Below are positions 34,461-43,011 of a stretch of DNA of 64,000 nt, one piece after another. Each line of letters begins with the position of its first letter. The stretch's first letter is position 1. The stretch spans positions 672,247-736,246 of the forward strand of contig NZ_VLLG01000003.1 in NCBI RefSeq assembly GCF_007830125.1. The letters are read 5' to 3'. Below the pieces are notes generated by a model. That model did no database searches. It was given only the letters and a program-made list of their open reading frames with translations, and was not told where the DNA came from. This stretch comes from Chitinophaga japonensis (GTDB lineage: Bacteria; Bacteroidota; Bacteroidia; Chitinophagales; Chitinophagaceae). The translations under genes were made by a program, and so were the position numbers.

Positions 34461-35033
34461 ATGACAAATATTCTGGTGTTCGATAACTACGACTCTTTTA
34501 CCTATAACCTGGTGCACCTGGTAGAGAAGATCATTAACGGGAAGGTGACCGTGTACCGCAACGATGAGATACCGCTGGAACAGATCGGGAAGTACGACAA
34601 GATCATCCTCTCGCCCGGTCCCGGTATACCGGAGGAAGCCGGCCTGTTGCTGCCGCTGATCAGGGAATACGCTCCTTCCAGATCCATATTCGGCGTGTGC
34701 CTGGGACAGCAGGCCATCGGCCAGGCTTTTGGTGCAGGGCTGATCAACCTGAAAGAGGTATACCATGGTATTGCTACACCGGTGGACATCGTGTCCCGCG
34801 AAGGCCGCCTCTTTAACGGCCTGCCGGACCGGCTGGAAGTAGGGCGCTATCACTCCTGGGTGGTGGATGAGCAGGGGCTGCCGGCCGACCTGGCTATTAC
34901 TGCCCGCGATGAGCACGGCTACATTATGGGATTGCAGCATACGCAATATGACGTAAGCGGCGTGCAGTTCCACCCGGAAAGCGTGCTTACACCCCACGGT
35001 GAAAAGATATTGAGGAACTGGCTGGAGCAGTAA
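34461..35033 (+). CDS. trpG: Anthranilate synthase component II (glutamine amidotransferase)
   Basis: A 190-residue class I amidotransferase. The catalytic triad is visible: Cys in FGVCLGQQAIG, and His and Glu in VQFHPESVLTPHG. NYDSFTYNLVHLV and ILSPGPGIPEEAG are typical N-terminal motifs. It supplies ammonia to TrpE. It is not fused to TrpD. The gene starts 2 bases after trpE, so coupling is tight. Confidence 0.96.
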   Translation: MTNILVFDNYDSFTYNLVHLVEKIINGKVTVYRNDEIPLEQIGKYDKIILSPGPGIPEEAGLLLPLIREYAPSRSIFGVCLGQQAIGQAFGAGLINLKEVYHGIATPVDIVSREGRLFNGLPDRLEVGRYHSWVVDEQGLPADLAITARDEHGYIMGLQHTQYDVSGVQFHPESVLTPHGEKILRNWLEQ

Positions 35034-35077
35034 GCAACCGCATACACAAGTACACGTAAACGCTTTATCAGTAGCAT

Positions 35078-36076
35078 ATGAAGAAAATATTAAACTACCT
35101 GTTTGAGCATAAAACTTTCAGCCGCGAAGCGGCCAAAGAAATATTGATCGGTATTTCCAAGGGGATGTACAACGAAAGCGAGCTGGCCGCTTTTATGACC
35201 GTATATCTCATGCGCAGCATTACCATCAATGAGCTGCTGGGTTTCCGTGACGCGCTGCTGGAGCTGTGCATACCGGTCAACCTGGACGGTTATGATGTGC
35301 TGGATATTGTGGGCACCGGCGGCGATGCCAAGAATACGTTCAACATTTCCACGCTGTCCTGCTTTATTGTAGCGGGGACCGGCGCCAAGGTGGCCAAGCA
35401 TGGCAACTACGGTGTGTCCTCCATCAGCGGCGCATCCAACCTGATGGAGGCGGCCGGTTACAAGTTCAAGAACGATGAGGCGAAGCTGCGACAGGAGGTG
35501 GAGGAAGCAGGCGTTTGTTTCCTGCATGCGCCCCTGTTCCACCCGGCGCTTAAGCATGTAGCGGGCATCCGGCGACAATTGGGCGTGCGCACTTTCTTTA
35601 ACATGCTGGGTCCCCTGGTAAATCCCGCCTTTGCCAGGTACCAGCTCATAGGCGTGTACAGCCTGGAAATGGCCCGGGTATACAACTACCTGTTCCAGCA
35701 AACGGACAAGCAGTTTGCGATCGTGCACAGCCTGGACGGCTACGATGAAATATCCCTGACCAGCGATGCCCGCATTATCACCAACTGCGGCGAGCAGGAC
35801 TGGACGCCGGAGCAACTGGGCAGGCGCAAGGTGCACCCGGAAGATATTTATGGCGGCAATTCCGTGGAGGAAGCTGCGCGCATCTTTATGAAGATATTGA
35901 AAGGGGAGGGCTCCTGGGCGCAGCATTCCGTGGTGCTGGCCAATGCCGCCATGGGACTGTATTGTATGGGCAAATACCCCAGCTACGATGACTGTTTCCA
36001 GGCAGCAGTGACCTCGCTGGAATCCGGCGCGGCCTACGCAGCGTTTAAAAAGCTGATCAGCCTGCAGGAGCAGTAG
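35078..36076 (+). CDS. trpD: Anthranilate phosphoribosyltransferase
   Basis: A 332-residue enzyme that transfers the phosphoribosyl group of PRPP to anthranilate. Family motifs are DIVGTGGDAKNTFNISTLSC (PRPP loop), KHGNYGVSSISGASNLMEA and GVRTFFNMLGPLVNPA. It draws on the same PRPP pool as HisG. The stop codon falls inside a heptamer run (36073-36121) that continues into the trpC start. Confidence 0.96.
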   Translation: MKKILNYLFEHKTFSREAAKEILIGISKGMYNESELAAFMTVYLMRSITINELLGFRDALLELCIPVNLDGYDVLDIVGTGGDAKNTFNISTLSCFIVAGTGAKVAKHGNYGVSSISGASNLMEAAGYKFKNDEAKLRQEVEEAGVCFLHAPLFHPALKHVAGIRRQLGVRTFFNMLGPLVNPAFARYQLIGVYSLEMARVYNYLFQQTDKQFAIVHSLDGYDEISLTSDARIITNCGEQDWTPEQLGRRKVHPEDIYGGNSVEEAARIFMKILKGEGSWAQHSVVLANAAMGLYCMGKYPSYDDCFQAAVTSLESGAAYAAFKKLISLQEQ

Positions 36077-36121
36077 GAGGTATGATGCAGGAACTAGGAA
36101 GTAAGAAAATATGAACGAATG
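36073..36121 (+). repeat. Heptamer array, trpD-trpC spacer
   Basis: Seven consecutive degenerate 7-base units of GTAGGAA type (36073-36121). The first unit contains the TAG stop of trpD and the last ends with the ATG of trpC. Only one orientation is present. The word is the complement of the one used in front of trpE. Confidence 0.65.
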
Positions 36122-36922
36122 AACAATATTTTAACGGAAATAGTAGCGCACAAGCAAACAGAGGTGGCGGCCCGCAAACAGTTACGCAGCGCGGCGGACC
36201 TGGAACAGGCGCCCTGGTTTAAACGCACGCCCCTGTCTTTAAGCAGCTTTTTGCAAAGCCCGGACAAGACCGGTATCATCGCGGAGTTCAAACGCCGTTC
36301 TCCTTCCAAAGGAGTGATCAACGGCAAGGCGACCGTGCAGGAAGTAACCACGGCGTACACACGCTATGGCGCCTCCGGCCTGTCGGTGCTGACGGATGAA
36401 AAATATTTCGGCGGCTCTGCAGATGATCTGCAGCAGGCCCGCACCCTGAACAACATTCCCATTCTCCGGAAGGATTTCGTGATAGATGAGTACCAGGTAC
36501 TGGAAGCAAAGGCCATTGGCGCAGATGTGATACTGCTGATAGCGGAATGCCTTAGCGCTGCAGAAGTAGCGTACCTGGCCCGGTTTGCACATAACCTGGG
36601 CCTGGAAGTGCTGCTGGAAGTGCACAGCGAAGGGCAACTGGAGAAGGTGACGGAGCATGTACACCTGGTAGGCGTAAACAACCGCGACCTCACCACCTTC
36701 AAGGTGGACTTTAACCGCTCCTGCGAGCTGGCGCCCAAAATACCGGCCGGGAAATGCAAGGTGGCGGAAAGCGGCATCAGCGACCCGGCGGCAATTGTAA
36801 CGCTGCAGCAGGCCGGTTTCCAGGGCTTCCTGATCGGGGAGCACTTCATGAAGCAGGAAGATCCGCCCCGGGCTTTTGAGCATTTTGTAACGGAATTGCG
36901 GGCAGCAAGGGAGAAAATTTAA
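36119..36922 (+). CDS. trpC: Indole-3-glycerol phosphate synthase
   Basis: A 267-residue TIM-barrel enzyme. IIAEFKRRSPSKGVI is the N-terminal signature with the catalytic Lys, then LSVLTDEKYFGGS, ILRKDFVIDEYQVLEAKAIG and VGVNNRDLTTFKVD. It closes the indole ring of carboxyphenylamino-deoxyribulose phosphate. It is a separate gene from trpF, unlike the fused form in enterobacteria. Confidence 0.97.
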   Translation: MNNILTEIVAHKQTEVAARKQLRSAADLEQAPWFKRTPLSLSSFLQSPDKTGIIAEFKRRSPSKGVINGKATVQEVTTAYTRYGASGLSVLTDEKYFGGSADDLQQARTLNNIPILRKDFVIDEYQVLEAKAIGADVILLIAECLSAAEVAYLARFAHNLGLEVLLEVHSEGQLEKVTEHVHLVGVNNRDLTTFKVDFNRSCELAPKIPAGKCKVAESGISDPAAIVTLQQAGFQGFLIGEHFMKQEDPPRAFEHFVTELRAAREKI

Positions 36923-37048
36923 AATGCTAAATGTAAAATTTCAAATGTAAAAGTTGGGGAATATGCTTTAATGTGGTTTTATGGGCTTAGTAATACTTCT
37001 TCACCAACTTTTACATTTTACATTTGAAATTTTTCATTTTACATTCTT
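36914..37048 (+). repeat. Inverted heptamer arrays, trpC-trpF spacer
   Basis: Left arm: six 7-base units of AAAATGT type (36914-36955), taking in the end and stop of trpC. Right arm: six units of CATTTTA type (37007-37048), 8 bases before the trpF ATG. The arms match as inverted complements if one unit (CATTTTA) is added on the right, which is what gain or loss of a whole 7-base unit would produce. Confidence 0.8.
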
Positions 37049-37056
37049 AATATAAC

Positions 37057-37686
37057 ATGAACCTTAAGATAAAAGTATGCGGCATTACGCAGGCGCAGGA
37101 CCTGCAGGCCCTGGTACAATATGGAGTGAATTACGCGGGTTTCATTTTTTATGAGCGCTCGCCCCGCTTTGCAGGCAACAAGCTGGATGCCCGGACCGTG
37201 AGGGAAACGGAAGGCATTCAGAAAGTGGGCGTTTTTGTAGATGCGGACCTGCCATTGGTGAAGCGCACGATTGCGGATTATAACCTGGATATGGTGCAAC
37301 TGCACGGCAACGAAACGCCGGAGTACTGCGCCGCCCTGCAGCAATTGGTGCCGGTGATCAAAGCTTTTCGTATAGGGCAGGACGTGAACTGGCAGGAGCT
37401 GGCCCCCTGGTTGCCCGTCAGCAGTTATTTTTTGTTTGACACGGCTGCTGCGCATGCCTATGGAGGCACCGGCCTGCAGTTTGACTGGCTGCTGCTGGAA
37501 AGCTATCCCTTTGACCAGCCCTTTTTCCTGAGCGGGGGCATAGGGCCGGAGCATGCCGCCATCATAGCGCAGTTGCAGTTGCCCGCATTGTACGCGGTGG
37601 ATGTGAACAGCCGTTTTGAAACAAAACCGGGCATCAAGGCCCTGCAAAAAGTACAACAGTTTGTAGAGGAGATCAGGCATATTTAA
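37057..37686 (+). CDS. trpF: Phosphoribosylanthranilate isomerase
   Basis: A 209-residue TIM-barrel isomerase. [19 protein letters not shown] holds the catalytic Cys, [13 protein letters not shown] and [12 protein letters not shown] follow, and the Asp general acid lies in [15 protein letters not shown]. It performs an Amadori rearrangement very like the one done by HisA, encoded about 3 kb downstream. The presence of both genes shows that this organism does not depend on a dual-substrate PriA enzyme. Confidence 0.95.
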   Translation: MNLKIKVCGITQAQDLQALVQYGVNYAGFIFYERSPRFAGNKLDARTVRETEGIQKVGVFVDADLPLVKRTIADYNLDMVQLHGNETPEYCAALQQLVPVIKAFRIGQDVNWQELAPWLPVSSYFLFDTAAAHAYGGTGLQFDWLLLESYPFDQPFFLSGGIGPEHAAIIAQLQLPALYAVDVNSRFETKPGIKALQKVQQFVEEIRHI

Positions 37687-37712
37687 ACAGCTTATTTAAA
37701 ATAAATAGAATA

Positions 37713-38933
37713 ATGGACATCGCGGTAAATACAAGTGGTTCCAGGTACCATGTGGACAAGAACGGTTACTACGGCCGCTTTGGCGGCGCCTACATACCGG
37801 AAATGCTGTATCCCAACGTGGAGGAGCTGCGGCAAAACTACATGCAGATCTTGTCCGATACCGGTTTTCAGCAACAGTTCGCGCATCTGCTCAGCGATTA
37901 TGTAGGACGGCCTTCGCCCCTGTACCTGGCGCAGCGCCTGTCCGAAAAGTACCAGGCGAACATTTACCTGAAACGGGAAGACCTGAACCATACCGGCGCG
38001 CATAAGATCAATAACACCATCGGGCAGATATTGCTGGCGCAGCGCCTGGGCAAAAAACGCATCATTGCGGAAACCGGCGCCGGGCAGCATGGGGTAGCTA
38101 CGGCCACCGTATGCGCGCTGATGGGTATGGAATGCGTGGTGTACATGGGCAGCGTGGACATAGAGCGGCAGGCGCCCAACGTGGCCCGCATGAAAATGCT
38201 GGGCGCCACGGTAATGCCTGCCACCAGCGGCAGCCGCACCCTGAAGGACGCTACCAATGAAGCGATCCGCGACTGGATCAATAACCCGGTGGACACACAC
38301 TATATCATCGGCTCCGTAGTAGGACCACATCCTTACCCGGATATGGTAGCCCGCTTCCAGTCCGTGATCAGCGAGGAAATAATGCGGCAGTTACTGGAAA
38401 AGACCGGCCGCGCCTATCCTGACTATGTAATGGCCTGTGTAGGCGGGGGCAGCAATGCGGCAGGCGCTTTCTTTCATTTCCTGGATCATGAAAAAGTGCA
38501 GTTGATACCGGTGGAAGCCGCCGGTAAAGGCGTGAACAGCGGCTTCTCCGCTGCTACCTCCCAGTTGGGCCGTCCGGGTGTGATACATGCCAGCAAAACC
38601 CTGCTGATGCAAACTGAGGACGGGCAGATCGTGGAGCCGCACTCCATTTCTGCAGGGCTGGATTACCCGGGCGTAGGCCCCCTGCATGCGCACCTGTTTG
38701 AGACCGGGCGCGCCCGTTTCCTGCATGCAACGGATGATGAGGCGCTGGCTGCCGCCTTTGAGCTGACCCGCCTGGAAGGCATCATCCCGGCGCTGGAATC
38801 GTCTCACGCATTGGCAAGGCTTGGCGACCTGGCGCTGCAACCGGACGATGTGGTGGTAGTATGCCTGTCCGGCCGCGGCGACAAGGACATGGCTACTTAC
38901 ATCCGGCACCTGGAGCAATTCACTAAAAGCTAA
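37713..38933 (+). CDS. trpB: Tryptophan synthase beta chain
   Basis: A 406-residue PLP enzyme of the TrpB1 type. [19 protein letters not shown], the PLP lysine in [35 protein letters not shown] and the phosphate loop [15 protein letters not shown] are plain. It condenses indole with serine and pairs with TrpA, encoded 18 bases downstream. The stop codon lies in a short heptamer run. Confidence 0.98.
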   Translation: MDIAVNTSGSRYHVDKNGYYGRFGGAYIPEMLYPNVEELRQNYMQILSDTGFQQQFAHLLSDYVGRPSPLYLAQRLSEKYQANIYLKREDLNHTGAHKINNTIGQILLAQRLGKKRIIAETGAGQHGVATATVCALMGMECVVYMGSVDIERQAPNVARMKMLGATVMPATSGSRTLKDATNEAIRDWINNPVDTHYIIGSVVGPHPYPDMVARFQSVISEEIMRQLLEKTGRAYPDYVMACVGGGSNAAGAFFHFLDHEKVQLIPVEAAGKGVNSGFSAATSQLGRPGVIHASKTLLMQTEDGQIVEPHSISAGLDYPGVGPLHAHLFETGRARFLHATDDEALAAAFELTRLEGIIPALESSHALARLGDLALQPDDVVVVCLSGRGDKDMATYIRHLEQFTKS

Positions 38934-38949
38934 CCGCCAACCGCTAATA
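38929..38949 (+). repeat. Short heptamer array, trpB-trpA spacer
   Basis: Three 7-base units (GCTAACC, GCCAACC, GCTAATA) covering the trpB stop and ending 2 bases before the trpA ATG. Confidence 0.5.
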
Positions 38950-38951
38950 AT

Positions 38952-39719
38952 ATGAACCGCATAGATCAACTTTTCGCAAGCAAACAGGAAAGAATACTGA
39001 ACATATACTGCACGGCCGGCTTTCCCGGTCCGGACGATACCCTGCCGGTAATGACCGCCCTGCAGGCGCATGGCGCGGACATGATAGAGCTGGGCATGCC
39101 CTTCTCCGATCCGCTGGCCGATGGACCGGTGATCCAGGACAGCAGCACCCGGGCCCTGCAGAATGGGATGAGCCTGAAGAAGCTGTTCGGGCAATTGGAG
39201 GGATTCCGGGATCGTATACACCTGCCCGTTATATTGATGGGTTACCTGAACCCCATACTGCAATTCGGTGTGGAAGCATTCCTGGAAAAATGTGCCGCCG
39301 TAGGGGTGGATGGTCTTATCCTGCCCGACCTGCCCATGGCGGAATATGAGCAGGAGTACAAGCCGCTGTTTGAAAAGTACGGCCTGCACCTTATCTTGCT
39401 GGTCACACCGGAAACCAGCGATGAGCGCGTGCGGCAGATAGACGCGCTGAGCAGGGGATTTGTATACGCGGTATCTTCCTCTTCCACCACCGGTAAGGAC
39501 AAGGATATGAGCGCCCAGCAGGCTTATTTTGAGCGCCTGAAGGGGTTGCAGCTCAAAAACCCGGTGCTGATCGGCTTTGGCATCCGGGACAAACGTACCT
39601 TTGATACAGCCTGCGCATACAGCAACGGCGCCATTATCGGCACCGCTTTTATCAGGGCGATGGAGCACAGTAAAGATATAGACGCCACCGTGCAACAGTT
39701 CATTCAAACGATACGCTAA
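38952..39719 (+). CDS. trpA: Tryptophan synthase alpha chain
   Basis: A 255-residue TIM-barrel lyase that releases indole from indole-glycerol phosphate and channels it to TrpB. Catalytic Glu lies in MIELGMPFSDPLADGPVIQ and Asp in VDGLILPDLPMAE; the phosphate-binding end is GFGIRDKRTF. Last trp gene of the block; hisH follows after 23 bases with no promoter or terminator visible. Confidence 0.97.
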   Translation: MNRIDQLFASKQERILNIYCTAGFPGPDDTLPVMTALQAHGADMIELGMPFSDPLADGPVIQDSSTRALQNGMSLKKLFGQLEGFRDRIHLPVILMGYLNPILQFGVEAFLEKCAAVGVDGLILPDLPMAEYEQEYKPLFEKYGLHLILLVTPETSDERVRQIDALSRGFVYAVSSSSTTGKDKDMSAQQAYFERLKGLQLKNPVLIGFGIRDKRTFDTACAYSNGAIIGTAFIRAMEHSKDIDATVQQFIQTIR

Positions 39720-39742
39720 CAAGTGAGCAGACAAAATCAAGC

Positions 39743-40336
39743 ATGAAAACAGCCATCATAAAATATAACGCCGGCAATATCCGCTCAGTGCTCTTTGCAC
39801 TGGAACGGCTGGGCGTGAGCGGAACGGTAACGGATGATCCCGAAGAGATCCGCAGCGCGGACAAGGTGATCTTTCCCGGCGTGGGGGAGGCCAGCACCGC
39901 TATGCAGTACCTGCGGCAAAAGGGACTGGACAAGCTGATCGTCAGCCTGCAGCAGCCCGTGCTGGGCATCTGCCTGGGCCTGCAGTTGCTGTGCAGGCAT
40001 TCTGAAGAAAATGACACGACCTGCCTGGGCGTGTTTGACGTGGAGGTGAAACGCTTCCAGTCGCCGGTGCCCAACCTGCTGAAAATACCGCAGATAGGCT
40101 GGAACAATATAGCAGGCCTGCACAGCACCCTGTTTGAGCATGTACCGGAGAACAGCTACATGTATTTTGTGCACAGTTACTACGCCGCCCTGTCACCGGA
40201 CACGGTGGCCATTACCAATTACGTGATCAATTACAGCGCCGCTTTGCAGAAGGATAATTTTTATGCCGTACAGTTCCACCCGGAAAAGTCGGCTGATGCC
40301 GGCGCCCGGCTGCTGGAGAGCTTCTTGAAGTTGTAA
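39743..40336 (+). CDS. hisH: Imidazole glycerol phosphate synthase, glutaminase subunit
   Basis: A 197-residue class I amidotransferase. KYNAGNIRSVLFAL and FPGVGEASTAM are HisH motifs, the catalytic Cys is in LGICLGLQLLC and the His-Glu pair in VQFHPEKSADAG. It feeds ammonia to HisF. It resumes the his pathway directly behind the trp genes and is separated from the GNAT-HisA gene by only 2 bases. Confidence 0.96.
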   Translation: MKTAIIKYNAGNIRSVLFALERLGVSGTVTDDPEEIRSADKVIFPGVGEASTAMQYLRQKGLDKLIVSLQQPVLGICLGLQLLCRHSEENDTTCLGVFDVEVKRFQSPVPNLLKIPQIGWNNIAGLHSTLFEHVPENSYMYFVHSYYAALSPDTVAITNYVINYSAALQKDNFYAVQFHPEKSADAGARLLESFLKL

Positions 40337-40338
40337 CG

Positions 40339-41496
40339 ATGGGAACAGGCATTACTATAGAACAGATCACTGCTGAAGATACGCTGCCCCTGCGCAGGGA
40401 CCTGCTCTACCCCGGCCAGCCGCTGGCTGCGGTAAGGCTGGAGCGGGACCAGGACGGCATCCACTTTGGCGTGCTGGAAGCAGGCCGGCTGGTAAGCGTG
40501 GGCTCACTGTTCCCGGACGGGCGGGAGGCGCAGTTCCGCAAGCTGGCCACCCTGCAGGAAGCGCAGGGCAGGGGCTACGGCTCCATGCTCATAAAGCACA
40601 TGCAGCAGCATTGCCGGGAAGCCGGCATTCCCCTGCTATGGTGCAATGCCCGGCAAACAGCCGAAGGCTTTTATACCCGGCTGGGATTTAAACGGGCCGG
40701 GGAATATTTTGTAAAGAGCAATATCACTTATACAAGGATGGAACAGACCCTGCATGGCAAAAAGAATTTAACGGTCATACCGGCCATCGACATTATAGAT
40801 GGCAAATGCGTGCGGCTTACCCAGGGCGACTACGCGCAGCAGAAAGTATACAACGAGCATCCCCTGGAGGTGGCCAAAACATTCGAGGACATCGGTGTGA
40901 AGCGCCTGCACCTGGTAGACCTGGACGGGGCCAGGAAAGGAGCCGTGGTGAACTGGAAAGTGCTGGACGCCATTGCCGGGAAAACTTCCCTGGTAGTGGA
41001 TTTTGGGGGCGGCATTAAAACCGGTGAAGACCTGCGCATCGTATTTGAGAATGGCGCCGCGCTGGCTACCATCGGCAGCATAGCCGTAAAGGACCCGGAG
41101 CTGTTCTTTGGCTGGGTGCGGCAATACGGTCCGGATAAAATATTCCTGGGCGCAGATGTGAAAGAGGAGAAGATTGCCGTAGGCGGCTGGCTGGAAACTA
41201 CGGACCTGTCCGTATTTGATTTCCTGGAGCAGCATACCAGCCATGGCATACGCCATATTTTCTGTACGGATATTGCAAAGGATGGCTTGCTGCAGGGGCC
41301 TTCCATTGCGTTGTATAAAAAGATACTGGAACGCTTCCCGGACATCGATTTTGTGGCCAGCGGCGGCGTAAGCAATATACAGGATGTAACGGACCTGCAG
41401 GAAGCAGGATGCAGCGGCGTCATTATCGGGAAAGCGATCTATGAAGGCCGTATAACAATGGAAGCGCTGAAAGAATTAATAATTAAGAATGAATAA
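40339..41496 (+). CDS. hisA: GNAT acetyltransferase domain fused to HisA isomerase
   Basis: A 385-residue open frame. Residues 1 to about 137 are a GNAT N-acetyltransferase: FRKLATLQEAQGRGYGSMLI is the acetyl-CoA loop and FYTRLGFKRAGEYF the C-terminal motif. Residues about 143-385 are a complete HisA: TVIPAIDIIDGKCVRLTQGD with the catalytic Asp, DFGGGIKTGEDLR, and CTDIAKDGLLQGPS. Only about five residues separate the domains and no stop intervenes. An internal ATG at 40738 (residue 134) could also yield HisA alone. HisA isomerises ProFAR; the target of the acetyltransferase is unknown. The C-terminus (IIKNE) is encoded by a heptamer repeat. Confidence 0.9.
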   Translation: MGTGITIEQITAEDTLPLRRDLLYPGQPLAAVRLERDQDGIHFGVLEAGRLVSVGSLFPDGREAQFRKLATLQEAQGRGYGSMLIKHMQQHCREAGIPLLWCNARQTAEGFYTRLGFKRAGEYFVKSNITYTRMEQTLHGKKNLTVIPAIDIIDGKCVRLTQGDYAQQKVYNEHPLEVAKTFEDIGVKRLHLVDLDGARKGAVVNWKVLDAIAGKTSLVVDFGGGIKTGEDLRIVFENGAALATIGSIAVKDPELFFGWVRQYGPDKIFLGADVKEEKIAVGGWLETTDLSVFDFLEQHTSHGIRHIFCTDIAKDGLLQGPSIALYKKILERFPDIDFVASGGVSNIQDVTDLQEAGCSGVIIGKAIYEGRITMEALKELIIKNE

Positions 41497-41582
41497 TTAA
41501 TAATCATAACGCAGTGTAGCGCTTAAATATAGTTGTACAGTGCCTCCATTATTATTAATTATTCATTCTTAATTATTAATTA
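41474..41582 (+). repeat. Inverted heptamer arrays, hisA-hisF spacer (28-base perfect arms)
   Basis: Left arm: five units of AATTAAT type (41474-41508), including the hisA stop. Right arm: five units of TTAATTA type (41548-41582). Bases 41474-41501 and 41554-41581 are perfect inverted complements over 28 bases, with a 52-base centre. It is the best-preserved hairpin of the series and ends 17 bases before the hisF ATG. Confidence 0.85.
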
Positions 41583-41599
41583 ACGAAAAAACCAAACAT

Positions 41600-42355
41600 A
41601 TGTTAACTAAAAGAATCATCCCCTGCCTGGACATCAAGGACGGGCGCACCGTAAAAGGGGTGAACTTTGAGAATATACGCGATGCCGGCGATCCCATAGA
41701 ACTGGGCGCTTTATACGCACAGCAGGGCGCAGATGAGCTGGTGTTCCTGGATATAACGGCTACGAACGAACGAAGAAAAACGCTTGCGGAGCTGGTCACC
41801 AATATTGCCCGGCATGTAAACATTCCCTTCACCGTAGGCGGCGGTATTGCCGCAGTAGAGGATGTGAGCGTGCTCCTGCAGTCCGGCGCAGACAAGATAT
41901 CCGTCAATACCTCCGCTTTCAAAAGGCCGGAGCTGGTGGACGAGCTGGCCCGCGAATTCGGCAGCCAGTGCATTGTGCTGGCTATTGATACCCGCTTTGA
42001 GGACGGCGACTGGTACGTGTACCTGAATGGCGGCCGGGTAAAGACCGATGTGAAGGCCTATGACTGGGCAAGAGAAGCCGTGAGCCGCGGCGCCGGCGAG
42101 ATATTGCTGACCTCCATGAATAACGACGGCACCAAGCAGGGCTTTGCCCTGGACATTACAGGGCTGCTGTCCCAAAACCTGAACGTGCCGGTGATCGCAT
42201 CCGGCGGGGCAGGCACTATGGAGCATTTTGTGGACGTATTTGAAACGGCGCAGGCAGATGCCGCACTGGCAGCCAGCATTTTCCATTACAAGGAAATAGA
42301 GATACCCGCGCTGAAACAGTATTTGTATAAAAAAGGCGTAAACATAAGATTCTAA
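41600..42355 (+). CDS. hisF: Imidazole glycerol phosphate synthase, cyclase subunit
   Basis: A 251-residue TIM-barrel. [20 protein letters not shown] carries the first catalytic Asp, [12 protein letters not shown] the phosphate loop, and [17 protein letters not shown] the second Asp region; [11 protein letters not shown] closes the barrel. With HisH it makes imidazole glycerol phosphate and AICAR. Confidence 0.98.
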   Translation: MLTKRIIPCLDIKDGRTVKGVNFENIRDAGDPIELGALYAQQGADELVFLDITATNERRKTLAELVTNIARHVNIPFTVGGGIAAVEDVSVLLQSGADKISVNTSAFKRPELVDELAREFGSQCIVLAIDTRFEDGDWYVYLNGGRVKTDVKAYDWAREAVSRGAGEILLTSMNNDGTKQGFALDITGLLSQNLNVPVIASGGAGTMEHFVDVFETAQADAALAASIFHYKEIEIPALKQYLYKKGVNIRF

Positions 42356-42390
42356 AGCTATCAGCTAAGCACTAATAGCTAAAAGCTACT
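42356..42390 (+). repeat. Heptamer array, hisF-hisIE spacer
   Basis: Five units of AGCTANN type (42356-42390), starting directly after the hisF stop and ending 5 bases before the hisIE ATG. One orientation only. Confidence 0.7.
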
Positions 42391-42395
42391 TCAAC

Positions 42396-42989
42396 ATGGA
42401 CATCAATTTTCAGAAATCGCCGGACGGCCTGGTACCGGCCATTGTACAGGATGCAGCCACCTTCCGGGTGCTGATGCTGGGCTATATGAACCAGGAAGCG
42501 CTGGACAAGACGCTGCAGGAAAAGAAGGTCACCTTCTTCAGCCGGTCCAAACAACGTTTGTGGACCAAAGGGGAGGAGAGCGGCCATTTTTTACTGCTGC
42601 AGGACCTGCAGGTGGACTGCGACAATGATACCCTGCTGATAAAGGCCAACCCGGTAGGGCCGGTGTGCCATACCGGCGCAGATACCTGCTGGAACGAGCC
42701 GAACCTGAGCAACGATTTCCTGGCGCGCCTGGAAAGCGTGATCGCAGACCGGAAAAACAATCCTTCCGACAGCTCCTATACCTCCCGCCTGTTTGCCAAA
42801 GGCATTAACAAGATAGCGCAGAAAGTGGGCGAAGAAGCGGTGGAGATCGTGATCGAGGCCAAGGACAATAACAAGGACCTGTTCCTCAACGAAGCCGCCG
42901 ACCTGCTGTTCCACTACCTGGTGCTGCTGAGCGCCAAGGGGCACCAACTGTCTGATGTACTGGCAGTGCTGAAGGAACGGCACAAGTGA
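42396..42989 (+). CDS. hisI: Bifunctional phosphoribosyl-AMP cyclohydrolase / phosphoribosyl-ATP pyrophosphatase
   Basis: A 197-residue HisIE fusion. The HisI half (about 1-105) has VLMLGYMNQEALDKTL, TFFSRSKQRLWTKGEESGH and the zinc motif region VDCDNDTLLIKANPVGPVCH. The HisE half (about 110-197) has SRLFAKGINKIAQKVGEEAVE and NEAADLLFHYLVLL. It catalyses steps 2 and 3 of the pathway and completes the gene set for histidine synthesis in this window. Confidence 0.97.
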   Translation: MDINFQKSPDGLVPAIVQDAATFRVLMLGYMNQEALDKTLQEKKVTFFSRSKQRLWTKGEESGHFLLLQDLQVDCDNDTLLIKANPVGPVCHTGADTCWNEPNLSNDFLARLESVIADRKNNPSDSSYTSRLFAKGINKIAQKVGEEAVEIVIEAKDNNKDLFLNEAADLLFHYLVLLSAKGHQLSDVLAVLKERHK

Positions 42990-43011
42990 TATTTTTTTAT
43001 ATATTTATAGT

